A stretch of 64,000 bases of DNA, taken from positions 50,722 to 114,721 of the forward strand of contig CAJNCV010000005.1 of NCBI GenBank assembly GCA_905221385.1, in the 5' to 3' direction. Of this stretch, positions 10,148 through 21,686 are shown in pieces; the stretch's first letter is position 1, and every line of letters starts with the position of its first letter. Made by a program: the position numbers and the translations under genes. Under the pieces are notes generated by a model. The model worked only from the letters and a program-made list of their open reading frames with translations, ran no database searches and was not told the origin of the DNA. The stretch is from a bacterium (GTDB lineage: Bacteria > Bacillota > Bacilli > Lactobacillales > Streptococcaceae).

Positions 10148-11305
10148 ATGAAAGAACAATTTAATTTAATCGCAACTGCTGCTGCGGGTCTCGAGGCTGT
10201 CGTTGGACGTGAGGTGCGAGACCTTGGTTATGATTGCCAGGTTGAAAACGGCCGTGTTCGTTTTCAAGGAGATGTGAAGGCAATCATCGAGACCAATCTT
10301 TGGCTTCGTGCAGCGGATCGCATCAAGATTGTGGTCGGAAGTTTTCCAGCTAAGACCTTTGAAGAGCTTTTTCAAGGCGTTTTTGCTCTAGATTGGGAAA
10401 ACTATCTCCCGCTCGGGGCGCGTTTCCCTATCTCAAAGGCAAAATGTGTTAAGTCTAAACTTCATAATGAGCCCAGTGTTCAGGCCATTTCCAAGAAGGC
10501 TGTTGTCAAGAAACTGCAAAAACACTATGCCCGTCCAGAAGGAATTCCCTTGATGGAAACTGGTCCTGAGTTTAAGATTGAGGTGTCCATCCTGAAAGAT
10601 GTGGCAACTGTCATGATTGACACGACAGGTTCTAGCCTTTTTAAACGTGGATATCGTACGGAAAAAGGTGGAGCTCCTATCAAGGAAAATATGGCAGCGG
10701 CCATTTTACAACTCTCTAACTGGTATCCAGATAAGCCCTTGATTGATCCGACCTGTGGTTCAGGAACTTTCTGTATTGAGGCGGCTATGATTGCTAGAAA
10801 GATGGCGCCAGGACTTCGTCGTTCCTTTGCTTTTGAGGAATGGAACTGGGTTAGCGATCGATTAATCCAAGAAGTTCGCACAGAGGCGGCTAAGAAAATC
10901 AATCGTGAGATAGAATTGGATATTATGGGCTGTGATATTGATGCTCGCATGGTGGAGATTGCCAAGACAAATGCTCAAGCAGCAGGCGTCGCAGGTGATA
11001 TCACCTTTAAGCAAATGCGGGTACAGGATTTGCGCTCAGACAAGGTAAATGGTGTCATCATTTCCAATCCACCATATGGTGAGCGCTTATCTGATGATGC
11101 AGGAGTCGCAAAGCTCTATGCTGAGATGGGCCAGGTCTTTGCACCACTGAAAACCTGGAGTAAGTTTATCCTGACGAGTGACGAGGCTTTTGAAAGCAAG
11201 TACGGAAGTCCAGCTGATAAAAAACGCAAACTGTATAATGGGACCTTAAAAGTAGATTTGTATCAATACTTTGGTCAGCGTGTGAAACGCCAAGAGGTAA
11301 AGTAG
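10148..11305 (+). CDS. rlmL: 23S rRNA (guanine-N2) methyltransferase, RlmL/YpsC type
   Basis: This 385-residue SAM-dependent methyltransferase belongs to the RlmL N-terminal-half family, known as YpsC in Bacillus. An N-terminal THUMP RNA-binding domain (about residues 1-155) is followed by a Rossmann methyltransferase domain. That domain has LIDPTCGSGTFCIEAAMIA for SAM binding and the catalytic NPPYGERL motif near residue 312. The family makes m2G at position 2445 of 23S rRNA; the E. coli enzyme has an extra C-terminal half that is absent here, as usual in Firmicutes. It is 12 bases upstream of mapZ and probably cotranscribed with it. Confidence 0.9.
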   Translation: MKEQFNLIATAAAGLEAVVGREVRDLGYDCQVENGRVRFQGDVKAIIETNLWLRAADRIKIVVGSFPAKTFEELFQGVFALDWENYLPLGARFPISKAKCVKSKLHNEPSVQAISKKAVVKKLQKHYARPEGIPLMETGPEFKIEVSILKDVATVMIDTTGSSLFKRGYRTEKGGAPIKENMAAAILQLSNWYPDKPLIDPTCGSGTFCIEAAMIARKMAPGLRRSFAFEEWNWVSDRLIQEVRTEAAKKINREIELDIMGCDIDARMVEIAKTNAQAAGVAGDITFKQMRVQDLRSDKVNGVIISNPPYGERLSDDAGVAKLYAEMGQVFAPLKTWSKFILTSDEAFESKYGSPADKKRKLYNGTLKVDLYQYFGQRVKRQEVK

Positions 11306-11317
11306 AAAGGGAGAGAA

Positions 11318-12763
11318 ATGAGCAATAAGAGCAATAATGAGCAACACGAAGCTCAATTTGATTTTGGCGAGGCGAAAGATTTGACAGTTGGTCAAGCCAT
11401 CCGTAAAAATGAAGAGGTTGAAGCTGGCGTACTGCCAGAAGACAGTATTCTAGACAAATATATCAAACAGCACCGTGAGGAAATCGAGGCGGATAAGTTT
11501 GAAACACGTCAATTTAAAAAAGAAGAATTGCTAGCGACTCAGACTCAAGAGGAATTAACACAGGATGTCAATGGGACAAATGAAGATTCAGCTCTGAATG
11601 TGGAGGCATCTGAGACAGTTTCGGAAGAAACCATATCGAACTCAGTGGAGTCAACAAATTCTGATGAGATTTTAGCTCCTTTAGGAGAGGAAAACAAGGA
11701 CTTGGAATCGCTTGTGTTGGAAAAGCAAGAGCCAGCAGAGGTTGCTGATGAGAAAGAAGAGGAGACACCTGTTCTTTCTCGTTTAGCCCAGTCAGAGCCT
11801 GAAAGTGATTCTAAGAAGAGAAAGTGGGTTGTTGCGGGATCAGCCTTGGTGGCAGCCCTTGTCTTAGCAGGAAGTTACTATGTCTATCGCCAAGTAACTC
11901 GTTCCAACCAAGCCATCCAGTCTTCTCAATCGTCTTCTAACACTCAAGAAACACAAACGGTCCTACAAGAGTTTAATACCCTCTATGATGCTTTTTATAC
12001 GGATGCTAATAAAACAGCTCTGAAAAATAGTCAGTTTGATAAGTTGGATCAGCTAAAGACCTTGTTAGATAAACTTGAAGGCAGCCGAGAGCATACACTT
12101 GTAAAATCTAAGTATGATAGTCTAGCAACTCAAATTAAGGCTATCCAAGATGTCAATGCCCAGTTTGAGACTCCAGCAATTACTGACGGTGTCTTAGATA
12201 CCAATGCAAAAATCAAGGCAGATGCTAAATTTACAGAAATTAAAACAGGAAATACAGAGCTAGACAAACTGTTAGATAAGGCCATTAGTCTAGGTAAGAG
12301 CCAGCAAACAAGCGCTTCTAGCTCAAGTTCAAGTAGCAGTAGTCAGGAAAGCTCAAACGCAACGACTGATAGTAGCACGAGCAGTTCGTCTGCATCATCT
12401 AGTTCTGCATCAAGTGCTCCAACTGCCCCAGCAAGCAATGACACAAATGGTGGTTTGTCTGGCGATGGGGTTAATCTTCAAAGAAGTGCTAGTCGTGTAC
12501 CGTACAACCAATCAGCTGTAGACGATAGCAACAACCCTGCTTGGACGTTTGCGGATGGTGTATTGGAACAAGTCCTAGCGACATCACGTGCTCGTGGCTA
12601 TATCACTGGCAATCAATATATCCTAGAACGTGTCAATATCGTAAACGGAAATGGTTATTACAACCTCTACAAACCAGATGGGACCTATCTCTTTACCCTC
12701 AACTGTAAGACTGGTTACTTTGTAGGAAATGCTTCTGGTCATGCAGATGACTTAGACTACTAG
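11318..12763 (+). CDS. mapZ: mid-cell positioning protein MapZ (LocZ)
   Basis: MapZ marks the future division site in streptococci and guides FtsZ rings. The 481-residue protein has a cytoplasmic N-terminal half rich in Glu, Thr and Ser (the part bound by FtsZ and phosphorylated by StkP), with the conserved start region [11 protein letters not shown] and [11 protein letters not shown]. One membrane segment lies at about residues 170-190. Outside are a helical extracellular domain, a Ser-rich linker (about 331-375) and a conserved C-terminal domain that binds peptidoglycan. Thr residues at about 74-81 resemble the phosphorylated site of the pneumococcal protein. The gene order rlmL-mapZ-gnd matches pneumococcus. 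Confidence 0.93.
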   Translation: MSNKSNNEQHEAQFDFGEAKDLTVGQAIRKNEEVEAGVLPEDSILDKYIKQHREEIEADKFETRQFKKEELLATQTQEELTQDVNGTNEDSALNVEASETVSEETISNSVESTNSDEILAPLGEENKDLESLVLEKQEPAEVADEKEEETPVLSRLAQSEPESDSKKRKWVVAGSALVAALVLAGSYYVYRQVTRSNQAIQSSQSSSNTQETQTVLQEFNTLYDAFYTDANKTALKNSQFDKLDQLKTLLDKLEGSREHTLVKSKYDSLATQIKAIQDVNAQFETPAITDGVLDTNAKIKADAKFTEIKTGNTELDKLLDKAISLGKSQQTSASSSSSSSSSQESSNATTDSSTSSSSASSSSASSAPTAPASNDTNGGLSGDGVNLQRSASRVPYNQSAVDDSNNPAWTFADGVLEQVLATSRARGYITGNQYILERVNIVNGNGYYNLYKPDGTYLFTLNCKTGYFVGNASGHADDLDY

Positions 12764-12801
12764 GACTCCGTTACAAAATTCTTTCCTTTCATAGGTAAAA
12801 A

Positions 12802-12810
12802 TGATAAAAT
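12802..12810 (+). promoter_or_regulatory. extended -10 of the gnd promoter
   Basis: TGATAAAAT, an extended -10 element, stands about 28 bases ahead of gnd. No well-spaced -35 is visible. Confidence 0.4.
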
Positions 12811-12838
12811 AAAACATATTAAACAAGAGGAGTGTCAC

Positions 12839-14263
12839 ATGACAAAAGCTAACTTTGGTGTCGTTGGTATGGCCGTAATGGGTCGTAACCTTGCCCTAAA
12901 TATCGAATCTCGTGGTTATACAGTTGCCATTTACAACCGTAGTAAAGAAAAAACAGAAGACGTAATCGCTTGCCATCCAGACAAGAACTTTGTACCAAGC
13001 TACGATGTAGAGTCTTTCGTTCAATCTATCGAAAAACCTCGTCGTATCATGCTCATGGTTCAAGCTGGACCTGGTACAGACGCAACCATCCAAGCCCTTC
13101 TTCCACACCTTGACAAGGGTGATATCTTGATCGACGGAGGAAATACTTTCTACAAAGATACAATCCGTCGTAATGAAGAATTGGCAAACTCAGGCATCAA
13201 CTTTATCGGTACAGGTGTTTCTGGTGGTGAAAAAGGTGCCCTTGAAGGTCCTTCTATCATGCCTGGTGGACAAAAAGAAGCCTACGAATTGGTTGCTGAT
13301 GTTCTCGAAGAAATCTCAGCCAAAGCACCTGAAGATGGCAAACCATGTGTGACTTACATCGGTCCTGATGGAGCTGGTCACTATGTGAAAATGGTCCACA
13401 ACGGTATCGAGTATGGTGACATGCAATTGATCGCAGAAAGCTACGACCTCATGCAACACTTGCTTGGCCTTTCCGCAGAAGATATGGCTGAAATCTTTAC
13501 TGAGTGGAACAAGGGTGAATTGGACAGCTACTTGATCGAAATCACAGCTGATATCTTGAGCCGCAAAGACGATGAAGGTCAAGATGGACCAATCGTAGAC
13601 TACATCCTGGATGCTGCAGGAAACAAAGGAACTGGTAAATGGACTAGCCAATCAGCACTTGACCTTGGTGTGCCATTGTCACTGATCACTGAGTCAGTAT
13701 TTGCGCGTTACATCTCTACATACAAAGAAGAACGTGTACACGCTAGCAAGGTGCTTCCAAAACCAGCTGCTTTCAAATTTGAAGGTGACAAGGCTGAGTT
13801 GATTGAAAAGATCCGTCAAGCCCTTTACTTCTCAAAAATCATCTCATATGCACAAGGTTTTGCCCAATTGCGTGTGGCTTCTAAAGAAAACAACTGGAAC
13901 TTGCCATTTGCGGATATCGCATCTATCTGGCGTGATGGCTGTATCATCCGTTCACGTTTCTTGCAAAAGATTACAGATGCCTACAACCGTGATGCAGACC
14001 TTGCAAATCTTCTCTTGGATGAGTACTTCTTGGATGTTACTGCCAAGTACCAACAAGCAGTTCGCGATATCGTAGCTCTTGCTGTTCAAGCTGGTGTACC
14101 AGTGCCAACCTTCTCAGCAGCTATTACTTACTTTGATAGCTATCGTTCAGCTGACCTTCCAGCTAACTTGATCCAAGCACAACGTGACTACTTTGGTGCC
14201 CACACTTACCAACGTAAAGACAAAGAAGGAATCTTCCACTACTCTTGGTATGACGAAAAATAA
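12839..14263 (+). CDS. gnd: 6-phosphogluconate dehydrogenase (decarboxylating)
   Basis: Gnd oxidises 6-phosphogluconate to ribulose-5-phosphate and CO2 with NADP in the pentose phosphate pathway. The 474-residue protein has the N-terminal nucleotide-binding motif [14 protein letters not shown], the [18 protein letters not shown] substrate region, and the signature [18 protein letters not shown]. The C-terminus includes FHYSWYDEK. The length is standard. Codon use is strongly biased toward codons of highly expressed genes. GAGGAG precedes the ATG. The ritR gene begins 11 bases after its stop, so the two are likely cotranscribed. Confidence 0.97.
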   Translation: MTKANFGVVGMAVMGRNLALNIESRGYTVAIYNRSKEKTEDVIACHPDKNFVPSYDVESFVQSIEKPRRIMLMVQAGPGTDATIQALLPHLDKGDILIDGGNTFYKDTIRRNEELANSGINFIGTGVSGGEKGALEGPSIMPGGQKEAYELVADVLEEISAKAPEDGKPCVTYIGPDGAGHYVKMVHNGIEYGDMQLIAESYDLMQHLLGLSAEDMAEIFTEWNKGELDSYLIEITADILSRKDDEGQDGPIVDYILDAAGNKGTGKWTSQSALDLGVPLSLITESVFARYISTYKEERVHASKVLPKPAAFKFEGDKAELIEKIRQALYFSKIISYAQGFAQLRVASKENNWNLPFADIASIWRDGCIIRSRFLQKITDAYNRDADLANLLLDEYFLDVTAKYQQAVRDIVALAVQAGVPVPTFSAAITYFDSYRSADLPANLIQAQRDYFGAHTYQRKDKEGIFHYSWYDEK

Positions 14264-14274
14264 GTAGGTCTGCC

Positions 14275-14964
14275 ATGGGGAAACGGATTTTATTACTTGA
14301 GAAAGAACGAAATCTCGCTCATTTTCTCAGTCTGGAACTCCAAAAAGAGCAATACCGAGTCGATCTGGTTGAGGAGGGGGGGAAAGCCCTCTCCATGGCT
14401 CTCCAGACAGATTATGACTTGATTTTACTGAATGCTCGTCTGGGGGATATGACGGCCCAGGATTTTGCAGAGAGGCTGAGTCGGACAAAACCAGCCTCAG
14501 TGATCATGGTCTTGGACCATCGCGAAGAATTGCAAGACCAGATTGAGACAATCCAGCGCTTCGCCGTTTCTTACATCTATAAGCCAGTGATTATTGATAA
14601 TCTGGTGGCTCGTATTTCAGCGATTTTCCGAGGTCGGGACTTTATCGACCAACACTGTAGTCAGATGAAGGTCCCAACTTCTTACCGCAATTTGCGTATG
14701 GATGTAGAACATCATACCGTTTATCGTGGCGAGGAGATGATTGCTCTGACGCGCCGTGAGTATGACCTTTTGGCCACTCTCATGGGAAGCAAGAAAGTCT
14801 TGACTCGTGAGCAGTTATTGGAAAGTGTTTGGAAGTACGAAAGTGCGACAGAAACCAATATCGTGGATGTCTATATCCGTTATCTACGTAGCAAGCTTGA
14901 TGTAAAAGGTCAAAAAAGCTACATTAAAACCGTGCGTGGTGTCGGTTACACCATGCAAGAATAG
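14275..14964 (+). CDS. ritR: orphan response regulator RitR
   Basis: RitR controls iron uptake and oxidative-stress genes in pneumococcus and has no partner kinase. The 229-residue protein is OmpR-like: a receiver domain (about 1-120) and a C-terminal winged helix with LTRREYDLLATL and the final TVRGVGYTM. The usual phosphoacceptor Asp is replaced: the motif reads LLNARL with Asn53. Cys128 is present in the linker helix (DQHC); in pneumococcal RitR this cysteine senses peroxide by forming an intermolecular disulfide. Both traits point to redox control rather than phosphorylation. The gene follows gnd and is closed by a strong terminator one base after its stop. Confidence 0.94.
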   Translation: MGKRILLLEKERNLAHFLSLELQKEQYRVDLVEEGGKALSMALQTDYDLILLNARLGDMTAQDFAERLSRTKPASVIMVLDHREELQDQIETIQRFAVSYIYKPVIIDNLVARISAIFRGRDFIDQHCSQMKVPTSYRNLRMDVEHHTVYRGEEMIALTRREYDLLATLMGSKKVLTREQLLESVWKYESATETNIVDVYIRYLRSKLDVKGQKSYIKTVRGVGYTMQE

Positions 14965-14996
14965 AAAAGCAGTTGCCGTTGTGTAACTGCTTTTTT
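14965..14996 (+). terminator. terminator after ritR
   Basis: A 10-bp stem (AAAAGCAGTT at 14965-14974, AACTGCTTTT at 14985-14994) with a run of T's directly follows the ritR stop. Confidence 0.9.
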
Positions 14997-15036
14997 CAAA
15001 TGGAGAAAGGTATGTCTTTTCGTTTTTTTCTTTGTA

Positions 15037-15065
15037 TTGACAGGGACGAACAGGTGTGTTACAAT
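15037..15065 (+). promoter_or_regulatory. strong promoter of the choline-binding protein genes
   Basis: A consensus TTGACA (15037-15042), a 17-bp spacer and TACAAT (15060-15065) with a TG extension lie 22 bases ahead of the ATG at 15088. This is among the best promoters in the window, so the interrupted gene behind it is probably still transcribed. Confidence 0.8.
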
Positions 15066-15087
15066 TTTTTTCAGGAGGATAAAATTA

Positions 15088-16479
15088 ATGAAGAAAACTT
15101 TTTATAAAAAATTGGGGATTTCAATTGTTGCTAGTACTTTATTGGCGGGTCAGCTATCTACAGTATCTGCTTTGACTGTTATTTCTAGTACTGGTGAAGA
15201 ATATGAGGTAAGTGAAACATTACAAGAGAGTCCAGGAAATAATAATTTTTCACTTCCGAATGTTTCACCGACTTATGGTCAATTTTTTACAAGTCGGCCG
15301 GAAGCAATTATTGGGAGTAACGACTTAGTTTCGATTGAGAATACTTTACAATATCCTTATTCTACATCAGTCTATGTAGAATCTGTGTTTCGTGGTGTAG
15401 AAAATGGTAAAAACAAAACTTATAGGGGGAGTGCTAATTTTATAAAGGACAATATTCTTATTACTGCAGCTCATAATATCTACAAACATTAGTTTGGAAA
15501 AGAGGCTGAAGAATTATATGTTACTCCTGCTGCTACACCCAATAATACTCCATTTGGTACAGTAAAAGTAAAGAAATATTACTATCTAAAAAATTATGTG
15601 TCAGACAATCCAGATAGGCATTCAAAGAATGATTTAGCCTTATTAGTTTTAGAAGAACCTATTGGGACTAAAACAGGTACACTTGGTCTCTCATCTTTAT
15701 CTACAAATCTTTCTGGTTTAAATGTAACTATTACAGGTTATTCAGCGCTTTCTGAAGCTGTACAGATGTATACAGATACCAGAAATGTAATACGTGATGC
15801 AGGTGACTTTTTATATTATAATGTCGATACATATGGTGGCGCTAGTGGTGCAGCTGTCTATGATGCTTCACATCGTGTCGTAGGTGTACACATAGGAAGT
15901 GAATCAAGAGGATCAGATATTGTTAATTTGGCAGTTAAATTAAATGAACAAAACCTATCCTTTATCTATTCCATCATTGAGGGACATTCTATTGATGGTT
16001 GGAAAATGATTAGTGGGACGTGGTATTACTATAAGAATAGTACGAAACAAACAGGTTGGCAAAAGATAAATGACACTTGGTACTATCTAGACGCTTCTGG
16101 TAAGATGCTCACAGATTGGCAAAAAGTATCTGGGGAATGGTATTATCTTGAATCTTCTGGCGCAATGGCAACAAGTTGGAAATATATACGCGGTAAATGG
16201 TACTATTTTGATTCCTCTGGTGAAATGGCAACGGGGTGGAAATACCTCCGAGGCAAATGGTATTACTTAGATAAGAGCAATGGAGACATGAAGACTGGTT
16301 GGTACAAAGATGGCTCAACATGGTACTATCTAGATCCTTCTAATGGAGATATGAAAACAGGTTGGATAAAAGTATCAGGTGAATGGTATTATCTCAATTC
16401 AAGTGGTGCTATGGTTACAGGTAGCCAGACGATTGATGGTAAAGTTTATAACTTTACTTCATCTGGTGAGTGGATTTAA
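15088..16479 (+). pseudogene. cbpG: choline-binding serine protease (CbpG type) interrupted by one in-frame stop
   Basis: A signal peptide (residues 1-28) is followed by a trypsin-like protease domain, and from about residue 296 by six or seven choline-binding repeats (GWxxxxGxWYYL type). The catalytic triad is visible: His129 in TAAHN, Asp182 in SKNDLALL and Ser253 in GGASGAA. Codon 135 is TAG (15490-15492), six codons after the catalytic His; the frame otherwise continues undisturbed to 16479. Translation would stop at 134 residues, giving no active protease or cell-wall anchor. In pneumococcus CbpG is a surface protease and adhesin. A Shine-Dalgarno AGGAGG and a strong promoter are intact, so the defect looks recent. 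It could also be suppressed or be a sequencing error. Confidence 0.85.
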
Positions 16480-16496
16480 TATTGGAGGGGATATAA

Positions 16497-17606
16497 ATGA
16501 AACTTTTGAAAAAAATGATGCAAGTTGGACTGACAGTGTTTTTCTTTGGTTTGCTAGCGACAAGTACAGTATTTGCAGATGATTCGGAAGGCTGGCAATT
16601 TGTCCAAGAAAATGGTAGAACCTACTACAAGAAGGGGGACCTCAAAGAAACCTACTGGCGAGTGATTGATGGGAAGTACTATTACTTTGATCCTTTATCT
16701 GGAGAGATGGTTGTCGGCTGGCAATATATCCCGTTTCCATCTAAAGGTAGTACAATTGGTCCTTACCCAAATGGTATCAGATTAGAAGGTTTCCCGATGT
16801 CAGAGTGGTACTACTTTAACCAAGATGGGGTATTACAAGAATTTGTTGGCTGGCAACAATTAGAGGTTAAAGATTCATTAACTGTTGGTAAAAAACATGG
16901 TGAAGGCTTTGAAGGTCCAGAAGTTCTTAAATTAGCAAATTATTACTTTAATGAAGATCATTCTTTAAAAACAGGTTGGCTCTACGATCAATCTAACTGG
17001 TACTATCTAGCAAAAACAGGTCATTTAGGAAAAGACTACCTTGGTGGTGAGAGACGTGTGGGTTGGATAAACGATGATTCGACTTGGTACTACCTAGACC
17101 CAAAAACTGGCATTATGCAAACAGGTTGGCAATATCTAGGTAATAACTGGTACTATCTCCGTTCATCAGGAGCTATGGAGACTGGCTGGTATCAAGATGG
17201 TTCAACTTGGTATTATCTAGATGCTCAAAATGGAGATATGAAGACAGGCTGGGCTTATGTTGGTAACAAGTGGTACTATCTCCGTTCATCAGGAGCCATG
17301 GAGACTGGCTGGTATCAAGATGGTTCAACTTGGTATTATCTAGATGCTCAAAATGGAGATATGAAGACAGGCTGGGCTTATGTTGGTAACAAGTGGTACT
17401 ATCTCCGTTCATCAGGAGCCATGGATACCGGTTGGTATCAGGAAGGTTCGACTTGGTATTATCTAAATGCAAGTAATGGCGATATGAAGACAGGCTGGTT
17501 CCAAGTCAATGGCAAATGGTACTATGCCTATAGCTCAGGTGCTTTAGCAGTTAGTACAAGAGTGGATGGCTACTACGTCAACTATAATGGCGAATGGGTC
17601 CAATAA
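16497..17606 (+). CDS. choline-binding protein, CbpF/CbpC family
   Basis: This 369-residue surface protein has a signal peptide ending about residue 27 (TSTVFA). A conserved N-terminal module begins DDSEGWQFVQENGRTYYKKG, and at least ten choline-binding repeats follow, of the GWYQDGSTWYYLDAQNGDMKT type, some of them split as in pneumococcal CbpF. CbpF in pneumococcus binds wall choline and limits the autolysin LytC; this is the closest known relative, with CbpC and CbpJ as alternatives. It starts 17 bases after the end of the interrupted protease gene, with a GGAGGGG site, and probably shares its transcript. Residues of a 41-residue repeat are duplicated almost perfectly. Confidence 0.88.
   Translation: MKLLKKMMQVGLTVFFFGLLATSTVFADDSEGWQFVQENGRTYYKKGDLKETYWRVIDGKYYYFDPLSGEMVVGWQYIPFPSKGSTIGPYPNGIRLEGFPMSEWYYFNQDGVLQEFVGWQQLEVKDSLTVGKKHGEGFEGPEVLKLANYYFNEDHSLKTGWLYDQSNWYYLAKTGHLGKDYLGGERRVGWINDDSTWYYLDPKTGIMQTGWQYLGNNWYYLRSSGAMETGWYQDGSTWYYLDAQNGDMKTGWAYVGNKWYYLRSSGAMETGWYQDGSTWYYLDAQNGDMKTGWAYVGNKWYYLRSSGAMDTGWYQEGSTWYYLNASNGDMKTGWFQVNGKWYYAYSSGALAVSTRVDGYYVNYNGEWVQ
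17149..17427 (+). repeat. 123-bp tandem repeat inside the CbpF-like gene
   Basis: Two full units (17149-17271 and 17272-17394), differing at a single base (T or C in the Ala codon GCT/GCC near the start), are followed by a partial third unit. Each unit encodes 41 residues, two choline-binding repeats. The near identity means a recent duplication by slippage or unequal recombination. Confidence 0.95.
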
Positions 17607-17612
17607 TGAAAG

Positions 17613-17645
17613 AGGCGATTGTGAAGGAAACAATCGCTTTTTTTG
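17613..17645 (+). terminator. terminator after the CbpF-like gene
   Basis: GCGATTGT (17615-17622) pairs with ACAATCGC (17630-17637), and seven T's follow. Confidence 0.85.
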
Positions 17646-17727
17646 TGAAAATATAATAAAATAGATAGGAAAGAATAAATACTTGTATGAAAAATGAGAC
17701 GGTCTTTTCGTCTGGTTAAAGGAAAAC

Positions 17728-18606
17728 ATGACAAAAAAAGTTGGTGTCGGTCAGGCACATAGTAAGATTATTTTAATAGGGGAGCATGCGGTCGTATACG
17801 GCTATCCTGCCATTTCTCTGCCTCTCTTAGAGGTGGAAGTGACTTGTAAGGTAGTTCCTGCTGAAAGTCCTTGGCGCCTCTATGAGGAGGACACCTTGTC
17901 CATGGCTGTGTATGCTTCGTTAGAATATTTGGATATCAAAGAAGCCTGCATTCGCTGTGTGATTGCCTCGGCTATCCCTGAAAAGCGGGGAATGGGTTCG
18001 TCAGCGGCTATCAGCATAGCGGCCATTCGTTCGGTTTTTGACTACTATCAAGCCGACCTGCCTCATGATATACTAGAAATCTTGGTCAATCGGGCTGAGA
18101 TGATTGCTCATATGAATCCTAGTGGTTTGGATGCCAAAACCTGTCTCAGTGACCAGCCCATTCGCTTTATTAAAAACCTTGGATTTACAGAGCTTGAGAT
18201 GAACCTATCCGCTTATTTGGTGATTGCTGATACGGGCGTGTATGGCCACACTCGTGAAGCCATCCAAGTGGTTCAAAGTAAGGGCAAGGATGCCCTACCG
18301 TTTTTGCATGCCTTGGGAGAATTGACCCAGCAAGCAGAAGATGCGATTAGACGAAAAGATGCTGAAGGACTGGGACAAATCCTCAGTCAAGCGCATTTAC
18401 ATTTAAAAGAAATTGGTGTCAGCAGCCCTGAGGCAGACTCCCTCGTTGAAGCGGCTCTTAACCATGGTGCTCTGGGTGCCAAGATGAGTGGTGGTGGGCT
18501 AGGAGGCTGTATTATCGCCTTGGTAGCCAATCTGGACCAAGCACAAGAACTAGCAAAACGATTAGAAGAGAAAGGAGCTGTTCAGACATGGATCGAAAGC
18601 CTGTGA
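17728..18606 (+). CDS. mvaK1: mevalonate kinase
   Basis: This enzyme phosphorylates mevalonate with ATP, the first of three kinase/decarboxylase steps leading to isopentenyl diphosphate. The 292-residue protein is a GHMP kinase: an N-terminal GKIILIGEHAVVYG-like motif (here KIILIGEHAVVYGYPA), the ATP loop PEKRGMGSSAAISIA, and the C-terminal KMSGGGLGGCIIAL. It heads a four-gene operon whose genes overlap by 19, 14 and 17 bases, a sign of translational coupling. The products feed undecaprenyl-phosphate synthesis for wall and capsule. Confidence 0.96.
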   Translation: MTKKVGVGQAHSKIILIGEHAVVYGYPAISLPLLEVEVTCKVVPAESPWRLYEEDTLSMAVYASLEYLDIKEACIRCVIASAIPEKRGMGSSAAISIAAIRSVFDYYQADLPHDILEILVNRAEMIAHMNPSGLDAKTCLSDQPIRFIKNLGFTELEMNLSAYLVIADTGVYGHTREAIQVVQSKGKDALPFLHALGELTQQAEDAIRRKDAEGLGQILSQAHLHLKEIGVSSPEADSLVEAALNHGALGAKMSGGGLGGCIIALVANLDQAQELAKRLEEKGAVQTWIESL

Positions 18607-19527
18607 CAGTACGTTCCTACGCAAATATTGCCATTATCAAATACTGGGGAAAGAAAAAAGAAAAAGAGATGGTACCTGCTACTAGCAGTATCTCTCTGAC
18701 TTTGGAAAATATGTATACAGAGACGACCTTGTCGCCTCTACCGACGGATGCGACTGCTGATGCCTTTTATATCAATGGTCAGCTCCAAAATGAGGCTGAG
18801 CATGCCAAGATGAGCAAAATCATTGACCGTTACCGTCCAGAAGGTGAGGGCTTTGTCCGTATCGATACTCAAAACAACATGCCTACCGCAGCGGGCTTGT
18901 CCTCCAGTTCCAGTGGTTTGTCCGCCTTGGTCAAGGCATGCAATGCTTATTTCCAGCTTGGTTTGAATCGGAGTCAGTTGGCACAGGAGGCTAAGTTTGC
19001 CTCAGGTTCTTCCTCCCGCAGTTTTTATGGACCGTTAGGTGCCTGGGATAAGGATAGTGGGGAAATTTACCCTGTAGAGACAGACTTGAAACTAGCTATG
19101 ATCATGTTGGTACTAGAGGACAAGAAAAAACCAATTTCTAGCCGTGATGGGATGAAACTCTGTGTGGAAACCTCGACGACTTTTGATGATTGGGTGCGTC
19201 AGTCTGAGAAGGATTATCAGAATATGCTTGTTTATCTCAAAGAGAATGACTTTGCCAAGGTTGGGGAATTAACGGAGAAAAATGCCCTAGCCATGCACGC
19301 TACGACAAAAACTGCTAGTCCAGCCTTTTCATATCTAACGGAAGCGACTTATGAAGCGATGGACTTTGTCCGCCAACTTCGCGAGCAAGGAGAAGCCTGC
19401 TACTTTACCATGGATGCTGGTCCCAATGTCAAGGTCCTCTGTCAAGAAGAAGACTTGGAGCATTTATCTGAAATATTCGGTCAACGTTACCGCTTGATTG
19501 TGTCAAAAACAAAGGATTTGAGTCAAG

Positions 19528-19541
<14 letters not shown>
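18588..19541 (+). CDS. mvaD: diphosphomevalonate decarboxylase
   Basis: MvaD converts 5-diphosphomevalonate to isopentenyl diphosphate, using ATP. The 317-residue protein has the family N-terminus SYANIAIIKYWGKKKE, the GHMP loop PTAAGLSSSSSGLSALV, and the SGSSSRSFYG region near residue 140. The C-terminal TMDAGPNVKVLC stretch holds the catalytic-region Asp. Its ATG lies 19 bases inside mvaK1, and its end overlaps mvaK2 by 14 bases. Confidence 0.96.
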
Positions 19542-21520
<1,979 letters not shown>

Positions 21521-21522
21521 AG

Positions 21523-21551
21523 AGGTCGGGACAAGAATCCCGCCCTTTTTT
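21523..21551 (+). terminator. terminator of the mevalonate operon
   Basis: GGTCGGGA pairs with TCCCGCCC (one mismatch), and a run of T's follows, starting just after the fni stop. Confidence 0.8.
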
Positions 21552-21657
21552 GTAGCCTTTTGTCAACTGTAGTGAGTTGATGAAACGTAGCTTATAGGAG
21601 CGATTTCTGTCCTATCTCCTTTTTCCATCCTCAGACCGAGGTGACTTTTTTGAATTG

Positions 21658-21666
21658 TGATAAAAT
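21658..21666 (+). promoter_or_regulatory. extended -10 of the liaFSR promoter, with an upstream partial palindrome
   Basis: TGATAAAAT is an extended -10 element about 20 bases ahead of liaF. Just upstream, CCTCAGACCGAGG near 21628-21640 is an imperfect inverted repeat that could be a LiaR site, since this system is autoregulated in relatives. The gap from 21552 holds nothing else recognisable beyond a small hairpin (TCAACT...AGTTGA). Confidence 0.4.
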
Positions 21667-21686
21667 AGAAGGGAGAGGATGCATCT

